Below, one piece after another: positions 1 to 10,869 of a DNA stretch of 64,000 nucleotides (positions are counted from its first letter, which is position 1; the number at the start of each line of letters is the position of its first letter). Position numbers and translations under genes: made by a program. The stretch is from contig KZ836106.1 in the NCBI GenBank assembly GCA_003265685.1, positions 109,588-173,587 of the forward strand, read 5' to 3'. Under the pieces are notes generated by a model, which was not told the origin of the DNA, made no database searches, and worked only from the letters and a program-made list of their open reading frames with translations. This stretch comes from Piscinibacter caeni. GTDB taxonomy: Bacteria; Pseudomonadota; Gammaproteobacteria; Burkholderiales; Burkholderiaceae_C.

Positions 1-202
1 GGTCGAAGTGGTAGTCGCACAGCACCACGTCGAAGCTGCGGTGCTCGAGCTGGCGGCGCGCGTCGGCCACCTTGCCGGTCTGCGCCACCTCGCCCACGCC
101 CATGTCGCGCAGCATCGCGGCGAGGATGCTGCGCGAGGTCGGGTTCGGGTCGACGATCAGCGCGCGGCAGTCGCCGATGTCGGGGTAGAGCAGTCGGGCC
201 AT
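1..202 (-). CDS. Response regulator receiver protein, N-terminal part only
   Basis: The gene starts at an ATG at 202 and runs off the left edge, so only about 67 residues are visible. The translation begins MARLLYPDIGDCRALIVDPN and continues with a hydrophobic strand and the segment FDVVLCDYHFD, the usual phospho-acceptor Asp region of a REC domain, although the acidic pair after the first strand is reduced to a single Asp (VDPN). It lies 47 nt downstream of the dnaJ stop on the same strand. The output domain is outside the window, so the class of regulator cannot be told. Confidence 0.7.
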   Translation of the reverse strand, partial: MARLLYPDIGDCRALIVDPNPTSRSILAAMLRDMGVGEVAQTGKVADARRQLEHRSFDVVLCDYHFD

Positions 203-249
203 CGAGGCGGGGCAGGGTGCCAGTGCCTCGATATCGGCGCCCGGCGCGC

Positions 250-1410
250 TTACTTGAACAGGTCGCGCACCCGGTCGGTCCAGCTCTTGGCGTTGGGCGA
301 GTGCTTCTCGCCGCCCTTGCGGAAGGACTCGTCCAGCTCCTTCAGCAGCTTGCGCTGGTGCTCCGTCAGCTTGATCGGCGTCTCCACCTGCACGTGGCAG
401 TACAGGTCGCCCGGGTAGCTGGAGCGCACGCCCTTGATGCCCTTGCCGCGCAGGCGGAAGGTCTTGCCGTGCTGGGTGCCCTCGGGCAGATCGATCTCGG
501 CCTTGCCGCTGAGCGTGGGCACCTCGATGCTGCCGCCCAGCGCCGCGGTCGTCAGGCCCACCGGCACGGTGCAGTGCAGGTCGTCGCCGTCGCGCTCGAA
601 GATGTCGTGCTGCCGGATGCGGATCTCGATGTAGAGATCGCCCGGCGGGCCGCCGTTGGTGCCCGGCTCGCCGTTGCCGACCGAGCGGATGCGCATGCCC
701 TCGCCGATGCCGGCCGGGATCTTCACCTCCAGCGTCTTGTGGCGCTTGATCTTGCCCTGGCCGCTGCAGGTGGTGCAGGGCTCGGGGATGATCTTGCCGC
801 TGCCGTGGCAATGCGGGCAGGTCTGCTGGATGCTGAAGAAGCCCTGGCGCATGTGCACCGTGCCGGCGCCGCCGCAGGTGCTGCAGGTCTTCGGGCTGGT
901 GCCCGGCTTGGCCCCGCTGCCGTGGCAGGTGTCGCAGGTGTCCCAGCTCGGGATGCGGATCTGCGTCTCCTTGCCGGCGGCGGCCTCCTCGAGCGTGATC
1001 TCCATCGCGTAGCTCAGGTCGCTGCCGCGGAAGACCTGCTGGCCGCCCGCGCCGCGCCGCCCGCCCCCCTGGCCGCCGCCGAAGATGTCGCCGAAGATGT
1101 CGCCGAAGGCCTCGGCGAAGCCGCCGAAGCCGTCCGCGCCCGGGCCGCCGGGGCGGAAGCCGCCGCCGGCCATGCTCGGGTCGACCCCGGCGTGGCCGTA
1201 CTGGTCGTAGGCCGCGCGCTTCTGCGCGTCGGAGAGCATCTCGTAGGCCTCCTTGGCCTCCTTGAACTTCTCTTCCGCCTTCTTCGCGTCGTCACCCTGG
1301 TTGCGGTCCGGGTGGTACTTCATGGCCAGCTTGCGGTAGGCCTTCTTGATGTCGTCCTCGCTGGCGTTCTTGGCCACGCCGAGGACGTCGTAGTAGTCGC
1401 GCTTTGCCAT
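250..1410 (-). CDS. dnaJ: Chaperone protein DnaJ (Hsp40)
   Basis: This 386-residue protein is the co-chaperone that delivers unfolded clients to DnaK and stimulates its ATPase in the cytoplasm. It has the J domain at the N-terminus ([12 protein letters not shown], with the HPD motif in KYHPDRNQG), a long Gly/Phe-rich linker, four zinc-binding CxxCxGxG repeats ([32 protein letters not shown]) and the C-terminal client-binding domain. This is a canonical type I DnaJ of normal length. It is the third gene of a grpE-dnaK-dnaJ order and lies 115 nt after dnaK, with a stem-loop between them. Confidence 0.98.
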   Translation of the reverse strand: MAKRDYYDVLGVAKNASEDDIKKAYRKLAMKYHPDRNQGDDAKKAEEKFKEAKEAYEMLSDAQKRAAYDQYGHAGVDPSMAGGGFRPGGPGADGFGGFAEAFGDIFGDIFGGGQGGGRRGAGGQQVFRGSDLSYAMEITLEEAAAGKETQIRIPSWDTCDTCHGSGAKPGTSPKTCSTCGGAGTVHMRQGFFSIQQTCPHCHGSGKIIPEPCTTCSGQGKIKRHKTLEVKIPAGIGEGMRIRSVGNGEPGTNGGPPGDLYIEIRIRQHDIFERDGDDLHCTVPVGLTTAALGGSIEVPTLSGKAEIDLPEGTQHGKTFRLRGKGIKGVRSSYPGDLYCHVQVETPIKLTEHQRKLLKELDESFRKGGEKHSPNAKSWTDRVRDLFK

Positions 1411-1495
1411 GGAAACTCTCAGTGCAACTCAACGCAGAACGCCGCGTCGATGCGCAGGCGGAGCCTGGCGCTTCGAACGCGGCGAGAGTGAACGG

Positions 1496-1516
1496 CAGCC
1501 GGCCCGGGGCCGGCTG
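1496..1516 (-). other. dnaK-dnaJ intergenic stem-loop
   Basis: A perfect 9-bp inverted repeat (CAGCCGGCC/GGCCGGCTG) with a 3-nt loop starts 9 nt after the dnaK stop. No U-run follows on the transcript strand. It is therefore more likely an mRNA-stability or partial attenuation element that sets the DnaK:DnaJ ratio than a full terminator. That role is inferred from position only. Confidence 0.5.
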
Positions 1517-1525
1517 TCCGGCTCA

Positions 1526-3469
<1,944 letters not shown>

Positions 3470-3507
3470 GGGGAGTTCTCCTGGGACTGAATCTGGTTGT
3501 CTTCGAG

Positions 3508-3533
3508 TTGTGGATAACCGCGCCGATTTCAAG
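3508..3533 (-). promoter_or_regulatory. Sigma-32 (heat-shock) promoter of dnaK
   Basis: On the minus strand CTTGAAA (3533-3527) exactly matches the core of the sigma-32 -35 element. Thirteen bases later comes CCACAA (3513-3508), a partial match to the CCCCAT -10 element. The pair lies about 40 nt upstream of the dnaK start. Spacing is identical to the grpE promoter upstream, which supports the reading. Confidence 0.65.
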
Positions 3534-3554
3534 GTGAACGGCGCTGTGGACGGC

Positions 3555-4115
3555 TCACTTCGGCGCGGCCACCGTCACGAGTGCCGGGCGCAGCACGCGC
3601 TCGGCGATCAGGTAGCCCTTCTGCAGGACCATCACCACGGTGTTGGGCTCCTGCTCGGCCGGCACCATGCTGATGGCCTGGTGCTGGTGCGGGTCGAACC
3701 GGCTGCCGGGCGCCGGGTTCAGCTCGACTACCTTGTTGCGCTCGAGCGCCGAGGCCAGCTGGCGCAGCGTCGCGTGAACGCCCTCGAGCAGCTGCTCGTT
3801 GGTGGCGTTCTGGATCGCGATGGCCGCCTCCAGGCTGTCCTTCACCGGCACCATGCTCTCGGCGAAGCTCTCGACGGAGTACTTGCGTGCCTTGGCGATC
3901 TCCTCCTCGGCGCGGCGGCGCACGTTCTCGGTCTCGGCCTTGGCGCGCAGGAAGGCGTCGTTCAGTTCGCGGTGCCTGGCCTCCAGCTCGGCCAAGCGGG
4001 CCGCCGGCGTATCGGGGGCCGCAGCGGCGGTTTCCGGTGCGGCAGCAGCCGGGGTGTTCTCGGGGGCGGCGCTGGCCGCCGGCAGGTCGGTCGCGGGGTT
4101 CTCGTTGGGCGTCAT
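3555..4115 (-). CDS. grpE: Nucleotide exchange factor GrpE
   Basis: A 186-residue DnaK nucleotide-exchange factor. After a disordered Ala/Pro-rich N-terminus comes the long dimerising helix ([20 protein letters not shown], then [20 protein letters not shown]). The C-terminal beta domain shows the family signature region ([20 protein letters not shown] and [17 protein letters not shown]). An ATG at 4115 is taken as start although the frame stays open to 5060, because the residues beyond it are low-complexity antisense of the neighbouring hydrolase and the heat-shock promoter lies just upstream. First gene of grpE-dnaK-dnaJ. Confidence 0.97.
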   Translation of the reverse strand: MTPNENPATDLPAASAAPENTPAAAAPETAAAAPDTPAARLAELEARHRELNDAFLRAKAETENVRRRAEEEIAKARKYSVESFAESMVPVKDSLEAAIAIQNATNEQLLEGVHATLRQLASALERNKVVELNPAPGSRFDPHQHQAISMVPAEQEPNTVVMVLQKGYLIAERVLRPALVTVAAPK

Positions 4116-4146
4116 GACACGGTGCGAAACAAGTTCAGCCGGGCAC

Positions 4147-4173
4147 CTTGGGGTGCTTCTCCCCGGTTTCAAG
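4147..4173 (-). promoter_or_regulatory. Sigma-32 (heat-shock) promoter of grpE
   Basis: Minus-strand CTTGAAA (4173-4167), 13-bp spacer, then CCCCAAG (4153-4147). This is a near-consensus sigma-32 promoter about 32 nt upstream of the grpE start. It lies in the short gap shared with the divergent hydrolase gene. Confidence 0.8.
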
Positions 4174-4196
4174 AGGGCTTTCGAAAATAATCGCCC

Positions 4197-5186
4197 ATGC
4201 GGCGCCGCCACGTGCTGACCCTGGCCGCGGCCACCGGCCTGTCGGGGCTGGCGCGCCCGGCCGCGGCCTTCGTCGACGAGACCTGGGCCGATCCGGCCCG
4301 CCCCGGCCGCGCCCTGCCGCTGCGCCTGCGCTGGCCGGCCGGCGAGGGCCCCTGCGCCGCGGTGATCCACTCGCACGGCCTGGGCGGCAACCGGGCCGGC
4401 GGCGCGGCCTGGGGCGAGGCCTGGCAGGCGGCCGGCTTCGCGGTGATCCACCTGCAGCACCCGGGCAGCGACACCGAGACGCTGCGCGAGGACGGCGTGC
4501 TCGGCCTGCGCCGGGCGGCCGGGCTGAAGGCCTATCTGCAGCGCGTGGGCGATGCGCAGTTCGTGCTGGACGAACTGCTGCGCCGGCGCGCCGTTGGCGG
4601 CCCGTGGGCGCGCCTGCGGCCCGAGGCGATCGGCTTCTCCGGCCATTCCTTCGGCGCGCGGCTGACCCAGGTGCTGGCCGGCGAGCGCCCGCCGCGGGCG
4701 CCGGCGCAGGCCCTGGAGCGCCTGGCCGAGCCGCGCCTGCGGGCCTTCATCGCCTTCAGCCCGGGCTTCGCCGAGCGCGAGGGCCTCGACGATGCCGTGC
4801 TGCAGCGCCGCTTCGGCGCGATCACGCGGCCCTTCCTGTGCGTCACCGGCACGCGCGACGACGCGATGATCATCGGCGACGCCAGCAACGCCACCCGGCG
4901 TGCCGTCTACCGCGGCCTGCCGCCGGGCCGGCGCGCCCAGCTGGTGCTCGACGGGGCCGACCACATGACCTTCGGCGGCGGCTCGGGCGTGGCCGAACGC
5001 CCCGGCGGTGCCCGGCTGCTGCGCCGCGCACCCGGCGCGGCCGAGCGCGAACCCGAACACCAGCGCGTGGTGGCGGCCGTGACGACGGACTGGTGGCGCT
5101 GGACCCTGCTCGGCGACGGCGCCGCGCGCGAGCGGCTCGACCGGCCCGCCGGGCTGGCGCCCGCGGACCTCTGGCAGATCGGCTGA
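4197..5186 (+). CDS. Exported alpha/beta hydrolase (dienelactone-hydrolase/PAF-acetylhydrolase-like)
   Basis: A 329-residue protein whose N-terminus looks like a Tat/Sec signal ([20 protein letters not shown], cleavage after PAAA). It then has an alpha/beta-hydrolase core with an oxyanion-hole segment HSHGLGG (around 59-64), nucleophile elbow GHSFG (Ser151), a strand with CVTGTRDD supplying a likely acid, and GADHMTFGG for the catalytic His. The substrate is unknown; platelet-activating-factor acetylhydrolase-like and predicted dienelactone hydrolases share this layout. It is divergent from grpE with an 81-nt gap and converges on the Hsp15 gene. Confidence 0.75.
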   Translation: MRRRHVLTLAAATGLSGLARPAAAFVDETWADPARPGRALPLRLRWPAGEGPCAAVIHSHGLGGNRAGGAAWGEAWQAAGFAVIHLQHPGSDTETLREDGVLGLRRAAGLKAYLQRVGDAQFVLDELLRRRAVGGPWARLRPEAIGFSGHSFGARLTQVLAGERPPRAPAQALERLAEPRLRAFIAFSPGFAEREGLDDAVLQRRFGAITRPFLCVTGTRDDAMIIGDASNATRRAVYRGLPPGRRAQLVLDGADHMTFGGGSGVAERPGGARLLRRAPGAAEREPEHQRVVAAVTTDWWRWTLLGDGAARERLDRPAGLAPADLWQIG

Positions 5187-5201
5187 GCGCCGGCAGTCGG
5201 C

Positions 5202-5654
5202 TCAGCGCCCGCGCCGCGGCGACTCGGCCGAGGCGCTCCAGCGCTCCCACTCGGCCAGCTTGCGGCGGTCGCGCTTGGTCGGCCGACCCTGCTCGATGGC
5301 CAGCGCGGGCTCGGCGGCCAGGCGCTGCTGCTCGGCCAGCCGGCTGCGCAGCGCCAGGCTCTCGGCCGTCTCCTCGTAGAGGGTCTGCGCCACCGGCGCG
5401 GGCCCGCGCACGCTGGCGAGCCGGCGCACGACCACCGTGCGCGGCACCTGGCCCTGGCGCAGCGCCACCGTGTCGCCCTCGTGCAGCTCGCGCGAGGCCT
5501 TGGCGGCCTGGCCGTTGACCTGCACCCGGCCCTTGGCGGCTTCCTCGGCCGCCAGGCTGCGGGTCTTGTAGAAGCGCGCGGCCCAGAGCCACTTGTCCAG
5601 CCGCACCCGGCCGTCGCCGCCGGCGTCGCCCTCGTCCACGTGCACGTCCTTCAC
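5202..5654 (-). CDS. hslR: RNA-binding S4-domain protein, Hsp15 family
   Basis: A 150-residue protein with an S4 RNA-binding domain at the N-terminus (VRLDKWLWAARFYKTRSLA, then GRVQVNG) and a basic tail (GRPTKRDRRKL). This matches Hsp15, which rescues stalled 50S subunits carrying nascent chains after heat shock. The frame is open far upstream, but the S4 domain fixes the start near a GTG at 5654, which overlaps the stop of the upstream sensor kinase in a GTGA junction. Translational coupling to a Tct kinase gene is unexpected and probably just reflects compact packing. Confidence 0.85.
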   Translation of the reverse strand: MKDVHVDEGDAGGDGRVRLDKWLWAARFYKTRSLAAEEAAKGRVQVNGQAAKASRELHEGDTVALRQGQVPRTVVVRRLASVRGPAPVAQTLYEETAESLALRSRLAEQQRLAAEPALAIEQGRPTKRDRRKLAEWERWSASAESPRRGR

Positions 5655-7042
5655 GGGGCGGGATTCTGCGCCAGCGGCAGCCGCACCACCGCGGCCAGCC
5701 CGCCGCCCTCGCGGTTGACGAGGGCGATGCTGCCGCCGAGCGTGCGCACGATCTCGTGGCAGATCGCCAGGCCGAGCCCGGTGCCGCCGCCGCTGCCGGC
5801 CGCGAAGGGCTGGAACAGGCGCGCCTGCTGCTCGGCCGACAGGCCGGGGCCGCGGTCCTCCACGCGCAGTTCGGCCGTGCCGTCGCGGGCCGCCAGCCGC
5901 AGGGTCAGCGGGCTGCCCGGCGGCGCGTGGCGGATCGCGTTGTGCAGCAGGTTGCGCGTCAGCTCGCGCAGGGCCCAGTCGTGGCTGCGGATCGACGCCG
6001 GTGCCGTCTCGATCTCGAACTCCAGCGCGGCCTGGGCGATCAGCGCGCCCAGGTCGAGCGCGACGCTGCGCGCGGCCACCGCCCAGTCGCTGACCGGTGC
6101 GTCGCCCTGCTGGCGCATCTGCTCGACCTTGGCCAGCGCGAGCATCTGGTTGGCCAGCTCGGTGGCGCGCTCCACGGTGTGTGCCACCTCGGCCAGCGCC
6201 TGGGCCGGCTCGACATCGCCGCGGCGTGCCGACTGCAGCTGCGCCTTCAAGACCGCCAGCGGCGTGCGCAGCTGGTGCGCGGTGTCGCGCACGAAGCGCT
6301 TCTGGTGCTCGAGCAGCTGCGCCAGCCGGCCCATCACGTGGTTGGTCGCGTCCAGCAGCGGCTGCAGCTCGCGCGGCGCGCTGCCGGCCTCGATCGGCGA
6401 GAGGTCGTCCTCGGCGCGTTCGCGCAGCTGCGCGCTGAGCGCACGCACCGGGCGGGTGGCGAACTGCACGACCAGCAGCACCACCGCCGTCAGCACCGCC
6501 AGCAGCGCGGCCTGGCGCCACAGCGTGTCGAGCAGGATCTGGCGCGCCAGGGTCTGGCGCAGCTCGAGTGTCTCGGCCACCTGCACGGTGGCCATGCCGC
6601 GGCCCTCGGGGCCGGCCACCGGCTGCAGCAGCACCGCCATGCGCACCGGCTCGCCGCGGTAGCGCGCGTCGTAGAAGTCCACCAGCGCGGCGTACGGGCC
6701 CTTGTCCGGGATGCGGCCTTGCCAGGCCGGCAGGTCCTCGAAGCCCGAGACCATCTCGCCGCGGAAGCCGGTGACGCGGTAGTAGAGCCGGCTGCGGTTG
6801 TCGGCCTCGAAGGCCTCCAGCGCGGAGTAGGGCACGTTGGCCTGCAGCTCGGCGGCGTCGCCGCGGCCGACCACCGCGAGCTGCTCGCCGATCGACTTGG
6901 CGCTGGCCAGCAGCGTGCGGTCGTAGGCCGTGTCGGCGGCGCGCAGTGCCTGGCGGTACAGGCTCGCGGTGTTGATCGCCACCAGCAGCAGCACCGGCAC
7001 CAGGATGCCGATCAGCAGCTGGCTTCTCAACGAGAGCCGCAA
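5651..7042 (-). CDS. tctE: Sensor histidine kinase, TctE-like
   Basis: A 463-residue membrane kinase. An N-terminal membrane segment (LLIGILVPVLLLVAINTASL) is followed by a periplasmic sensor domain of about 140 residues and a second membrane segment (LLAVLTAVVLLVVQFA). Then come a HAMP-like linker, HisKA with phospho-acceptor in RDTAHQLRTPLAVL, and HATPase with N-box and RVEDRGPGLS. The start is a TTG at 7042, one base after the regulator stop. It pairs with the adjacent OmpR-type regulator, and the pair is divergent from tctCBA, so it probably senses tricarboxylates or related acids. The ligand is inferred from context. Confidence 0.85.
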   Translation of the reverse strand: MRLSLRSQLLIGILVPVLLLVAINTASLYRQALRAADTAYDRTLLASAKSIGEQLAVVGRGDAAELQANVPYSALEAFEADNRSRLYYRVTGFRGEMVSGFEDLPAWQGRIPDKGPYAALVDFYDARYRGEPVRMAVLLQPVAGPEGRGMATVQVAETLELRQTLARQILLDTLWRQAALLAVLTAVVLLVVQFATRPVRALSAQLRERAEDDLSPIEAGSAPRELQPLLDATNHVMGRLAQLLEHQKRFVRDTAHQLRTPLAVLKAQLQSARRGDVEPAQALAEVAHTVERATELANQMLALAKVEQMRQQGDAPVSDWAVAARSVALDLGALIAQAALEFEIETAPASIRSHDWALRELTRNLLHNAIRHAPPGSPLTLRLAARDGTAELRVEDRGPGLSAEQQARLFQPFAAGSGGGTGLGLAICHEIVRTLGGSIALVNREGGGLAAVVRLPLAQNPAP

Positions 7043-7043
7043 T

Positions 7044-7715
7044 TCAAGCCTCGGCCTTGAGCAGGTAGCCCAGCCCGCGCAGCGTCACCAGCTGCACCCC
7101 GGTAGCCGCGAGCTTCTTGCGCAGCCGGTAGGCCACCACCTCGATGGCGTCGGCCTGCACGTCCTCGCCCGGGAACACCGCCTCGACCAGCTGCTCCTTG
7201 GCCACCGCGCGGCCGCCGCGCGCGAGCAGGGCCCGCAGCAGCGCGCCTTCGCGCGGGGCCAGCTCGAGCGGCGCGCCGCGGCAGTAGACCGCACCGCTGG
7301 CGGTGTCGCAGCGCAGGCCGGCGAACTCGGTGTGATCTGGCTCGGTGGCCTCGGCGCCGGCACGGCGCGCCAGCGCCCGCACGCGGGCCTCCAGCTCGTC
7401 GAGGTCGAAGGGCTTGGGCAGGTAGTCGTCGGCGCCGGTGTTCAGGCCGAGGATGCGGTCGCCCACCGTGCCGCGCGCGGTGAGGATCAGCACCGGCGTG
7501 CGCAGGCCCTCGGCGCGCGCCTGGCTGAGCACCTGCAGGCCGTCCAGGCCGGGCAGGCTCAGGTCGAGCACGATCACGTCGGGCAGGCTGGCGCGCCAGC
7601 GGTCGAGTGCGCGGGCGCCGTCGGCGCACAGCAGCACCTGGATGCCGCGGCGCTCGAACGAACGCTGCAGGGTGGTCTGCATCGCCGGGTTGTCCTCGAT
7701 CAGCAGCAGCTTCAT
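7044..7715 (-). CDS. tctD: OmpR-family response regulator, TctD-like
   Basis: A 223-residue regulator, close to the length of TctD. The REC domain begins MKLLLIEDNPAMQTTLQRSF, has the phospho-Asp in VIVLDLSLPGLDG and the Lys in YLPKPFD. A winged-helix DNA-binding domain follows (EGALLRALLARGGRAVAKEQ to TLRGLGYLLKAEA). It is transcribed away from tctC and followed at once by the sensor kinase. Direct repeats of GACAGC in the divergent gap are a candidate binding site. Confidence 0.88.
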   Translation of the reverse strand: MKLLLIEDNPAMQTTLQRSFERRGIQVLLCADGARALDRWRASLPDVIVLDLSLPGLDGLQVLSQARAEGLRTPVLILTARGTVGDRILGLNTGADDYLPKPFDLDELEARVRALARRAGAEATEPDHTEFAGLRCDTASGAVYCRGAPLELAPREGALLRALLARGGRAVAKEQLVEAVFPGEDVQADAIEVVAYRLRKKLAATGVQLVTLRGLGYLLKAEA

Positions 7716-7787
7716 CGGCGGGGCGAGTCTCGGTCATCCGCGCGCCCGGTCCGCCGCCGTGCACCCCGTGCTTTCCCTAGGCCGACG

Positions 7788-7804
7788 GACAGCCGACTGA
7801 CAGC
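7788..7804. promoter_or_regulatory. Direct repeat in the tctD/tctC divergent region
   Basis: Two copies of GACAGC at 7788-7793 and 7799-7804 start 11 bp apart. OmpR/PhoB-type regulators commonly bind direct repeats with this one-helical-turn period. Placement between the regulator and the transporter it would control supports a TctD site. No clear -35/-10 was recognised for tctC. Confidence 0.4.
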
Positions 7805-7850
7805 TAGAACCTCGACCATCCGTATCGACAAGCCACAAGGAGACCACCTC

Positions 7851-8810
7851 ATGCGTCGCGACACCTTCCTGCGCAGCCTTGCCGCCCTTGCCGCCACCGG
7901 CGCCCTGCCGCTCGCGGCCCGCGCGGCCGGCGAGAACCTGAAGATGATGATCCCCGCCAACCCCGGCGGCGGCTGGGACACCACCGGCCGCGCGCTCGGC
8001 AAGGCGCTGCAGGAGGCGGGTGCGGCCACCGTGCAGTACGAGAACAAGGGCGGCGCGGCCGGCGCGATCGGGCTGGCGCAGTTCGCCAACGGCAGCAAGA
8101 ACGACCCGAACGCGCTGTTGATGATGGGCGCGGTGATGGTCGGCGGCATCATCACCGGCAAGCCGCCGGTGAGCCTCTCGCAGGTGACGCCGCTGGCCCG
8201 GCTGATCAGCGAGTACCAGGTGTTCGTGCTGCCGGCCGAGTCGCCGCTCAAGTCGATGAAGGACGTGGTCGAGCAGCTCAAGAAGGACCCGGCCAGCGTC
8301 AAGTGGGGCGGCGGCTCGCGCGGCTCGACCGAGCACATCGCCGCGGCGATGATCGCGCGCGAGGTCGGCGTCGACGCGGCCAAGATCAACTACGTCGCCT
8401 TCCGCGGCGGCGGCGAGGCGGTTGCCGCGATCCTGGGCGGCAACGTGACGGTGGGCGGCAGCGGCTACACCGAGTTCGGCGAGTACATCGCGACGAAGAA
8501 GATGCGCGCGATCGCGGTGACCTCGCCGACCCGCATCAAGGGCGTCGACGCGCCGACGCTCAAGGAACTGGGCATGAACATCGAGATCGGCAACTGGCGC
8601 GGCGTCTACGGCGCGGCCGGCATCACGCCCGAGCAGCGCAAGGCCCTGACCGACATGATCACCAAGGCCACCAAGACCAAGGCCTGGGCCGAGGCGGTCG
8701 AGAAGAACGGCTGGACCCCCGCCTTCATGGCCGGCGCCGACTTCGAGAAGTTCGTCGACAACGAGTTCGCGAGCCTGCGGGCCGTGATGGCGAAGTCCGG
8801 GATGATCTGA
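7851..8810 (+). CDS. tctC: Tripartite tricarboxylate transporter periplasmic binding protein
   Basis: A 319-residue binding protein of the Bug/TctC family. It starts with a twin-arginine-like signal (MRRDTFLRSLAALAATGALP, cleavage near ARA). The mature protein has the family beginning LKMMIPANPGGGWDTTGRAL, the segment QYENKGGAAGAIGLAQFA and a characteristic conserved GGSRGSTEHIAAAMIAREVG. It captures a carboxylate in the periplasm and delivers it to the TctAB membrane pair. The ATG at 7851 is preceded by AAGGAG. The first gene of tctCBA, followed by two small hairpins before tctB. Confidence 0.93.
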   Translation: MRRDTFLRSLAALAATGALPLAARAAGENLKMMIPANPGGGWDTTGRALGKALQEAGAATVQYENKGGAAGAIGLAQFANGSKNDPNALLMMGAVMVGGIITGKPPVSLSQVTPLARLISEYQVFVLPAESPLKSMKDVVEQLKKDPASVKWGGGSRGSTEHIAAAMIAREVGVDAAKINYVAFRGGGEAVAAILGGNVTVGGSGYTEFGEYIATKKMRAIAVTSPTRIKGVDAPTLKELGMNIEIGNWRGVYGAAGITPEQRKALTDMITKATKTKAWAEAVEKNGWTPAFMAGADFEKFVDNEFASLRAVMAKSGMI

Positions 8811-8842
8811 TGAGCACGCCGGGCCGCCCCAAGTGCGAATGC

Positions 8843-8871
8843 TCCCGCTCGGCGGGACCGGCCGCAGGCCG
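8843..8871 (+). other. Two small hairpins between tctC and tctB
   Basis: TCCCGC-tcg-GCGGGA (8843-8857) is followed by CGGCC-gca-GGCCG (8859-8871). They lie 32 nt after the tctC stop and just before tctB. A role in stabilising the 3' end of the tctC message, giving more binding protein than membrane subunit, is common in binding-protein-dependent transporter operons but is only inferred here. Confidence 0.4.
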
Positions 8872-8883
8872 TAGGGTGCCGTC

Positions 8884-9378
8884 ATGAACGCCCGGCACGC
8901 CGCGGTGGCGGCAGGAACACTGCTGATCGCCGCGGTGATCGTCGGCGGGGCCACCCTAATCCCGGGCGAGGCCGGCTACGGCGGCGTCGGGCCGAACTTT
9001 CTGCCCTGGGTGGTCGGCCTGGCGCTGCTCGGCTGTGGTGCCGGGCTCGCCTGGCAGGCCGCCCGCGGCGGCTTCCGCGACATGGAGGAGGGCGACGACG
9101 GCGAGCCCGGCCACTGGGCCGGCTTCGCCTGGGTGTCGGCCGGCATCCTGTTGAACGCGGCGCTGATCACCCGGATCGGCTTCGTGCTGAGTTGCGCGCT
9201 GTGCTTCGTGCTCGCGGTGCGCGGCTTCAAGTCGTCCGAGGGCCGGCTCGACTTCTCGCCGCGCAGCTGGATCGTCGACCTGGCCGTCGGTGCCGCCATC
9301 GCTGCCCCGGTGTACTGGATGTTCGGCAAGCTCCTGGCGATCAACCTGCCGGGCCTCACCTCGACGGGCTGGATCTGA
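8884..9378 (+). CDS. tctB: Tripartite tricarboxylate transporter small membrane subunit
   Basis: A 164-residue membrane protein with four hydrophobic stretches ([57 protein letters not shown]; and a C-terminal pair ending [20 protein letters not shown]). This is the expected layout and size of TctB, the small partner of TctA. Its stop shares one base with the tctA start (TGATG), so the two are translationally coupled. Confidence 0.88.
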   Translation: MNARHAAVAAGTLLIAAVIVGGATLIPGEAGYGGVGPNFLPWVVGLALLGCGAGLAWQAARGGFRDMEEGDDGEPGHWAGFAWVSAGILLNAALITRIGFVLSCALCFVLAVRGFKSSEGRLDFSPRSWIVDLAVGAAIAAPVYWMFGKLLAINLPGLTSTGWI

Positions 9379-10868
9379 TGGACATCCTGAACAACCTGCT
9401 GCAGGGTTTCATCACGGCCGGCACGCCGATCAACCTGCTGTGGGCGCTGCTCGGCTGCACCATCGGCACCGCGGTCGGCGTGCTGCCGGGCATCGGCCCG
9501 GCCACCGCGGTGGCGATGCTGCTGCCGATCACGATGAAGGTCGACCCGACGGCGTCGATGATCTTCTTCGCCGGCATCTACTACGGTGCGATGTACGGCG
9601 GCTCGACCACCTCGATCCTGCTCAACACGCCGGGCGAGGCGGGCTCGATGGTCACCGCGATGGAAGGCAACCTGATGGCCAAGCACGGCCGCGCCGGCGC
9701 GGCGCTGGCCACCGCGGCGATCGGCTCCTTCGTGGCCGGCACGATCGCCACGGTCATCGTCACGCTGTTCGCGCCCTTCATCGCCAAGCACGCGGTCAAG
9801 CTCGGGCCGCCCGAGTACTTCCTGCTGATGCTGCTGGCCTTCTGCACCGTCAGTGCGGTGCTGGGCAAGAGCACGCTGCGCGGACTGACCTCGCTCTTCA
9901 TCGGCCTGGCGATGGGCCTGGTCGGGCTGGACCAGATCTCCGGCCAGGCGCGCTACACCGCCGGCGTGCCCGAGCTGCTCGACGGCCTCGAGGTGGTGCT
10001 GATCGCGGTCGGCCTGTTCGCGGTCTCGGAGGCGCTCTACGTGGTGCTGTACGAGGGCCGCAGCGACGAGTCGCAGAACAAGCTCACCAAGGTGCACATG
10101 ACCGGCGCGGAATGGCGCCGCTCGTGGCCGGCCTGGCTGCGCGCCACCGTGATCGGCACGCCCTTCGGCTGCATCCCGGCCGGCGGCAGCGAGATCCCGA
10201 CCTTCCTCAGCTACGCCACCGAGAAGAAGCTCAGCAAGCACAAGGAGGAGTTCGGCACCACCGGCGCGATCGAGGGCGTGGCCGGGCCGGAGGCGGCCAA
10301 CAACGCCGCGATCACCGCGACGCTGATCCCGCTGCTGACGCTCGGCATCCCGACGTCCAACACCACGGCCATCCTGCTCGGCGCGTTCCAGAACTACGGC
10401 ATCAACCCGGGGCCGCAGCTGTTCGACACCAACGGCGCGCTGGTCTGGGCGCTGATCGCCTCGCTCTACATCGGCAACGTGATGCTGCTGGTGCTGAACC
10501 TGCCGCTGGTGGGCCTCTGGGTCAAGCTGCTGAAGATCCCCAAGGCGCCGCTGTACGCCGGCATCCTGATCTTCGCCACGGTGGGCGTGTACGGCATGCG
10601 CCAGTCGGCCTTCGACCTGGTGCTGCTGTACGTGATCGGTGTGCTCGGCCTGGTGATGCGGCGCTTCGACTTCCCGGCCGCCCCGGTGGTGGTGGGCATG
10701 ATCCTCGGGCCGCTGGCCGAGGCGCAGCTGCGCAACGCGGTGGCCATCGGCGAGGGCAGCTTCGCGGTCTTCGTGCAGCGCCCGGGCTCGATCCTGCTGC
10801 TCGCGGTGATCGTCGCGGTGCTGGTGCTGCCGCGCCTGATCCGCATGCGGCGCCGGCACCGCTACTGA
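9378..10868 (+). CDS. tctA: Tripartite tricarboxylate transporter large membrane subunit
   Basis: A 496-residue polytopic inner-membrane protein, the large permease subunit of the TTT family. It shows the conserved early segment [20 protein letters not shown], the [20 protein letters not shown] motif and the second-half repeat with [12 protein letters not shown] and [16 protein letters not shown]. The two glycine-rich loops define the family's inverted repeat. The last gene of tctCBA; its stop is one base from the convergent hemH stop, so no separate terminator fits between them. Confidence 0.95.
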   Translation: MDILNNLLQGFITAGTPINLLWALLGCTIGTAVGVLPGIGPATAVAMLLPITMKVDPTASMIFFAGIYYGAMYGGSTTSILLNTPGEAGSMVTAMEGNLMAKHGRAGAALATAAIGSFVAGTIATVIVTLFAPFIAKHAVKLGPPEYFLLMLLAFCTVSAVLGKSTLRGLTSLFIGLAMGLVGLDQISGQARYTAGVPELLDGLEVVLIAVGLFAVSEALYVVLYEGRSDESQNKLTKVHMTGAEWRRSWPAWLRATVIGTPFGCIPAGGSEIPTFLSYATEKKLSKHKEEFGTTGAIEGVAGPEAANNAAITATLIPLLTLGIPTSNTTAILLGAFQNYGINPGPQLFDTNGALVWALIASLYIGNVMLLVLNLPLVGLWVKLLKIPKAPLYAGILIFATVGVYGMRQSAFDLVLLYVIGVLGLVMRRFDFPAAPVVVGMILGPLAEAQLRNAVAIGEGSFAVFVQRPGSILLLAVIVAVLVLPRLIRMRRRHRY

Positions 10869-10869
10869 G

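Noticed and set aside
8811..8883. A short peptide gene between tctC and tctB
   Set aside because: The gap is filled by two hairpins and no frame with a ribosome-binding site was seen.
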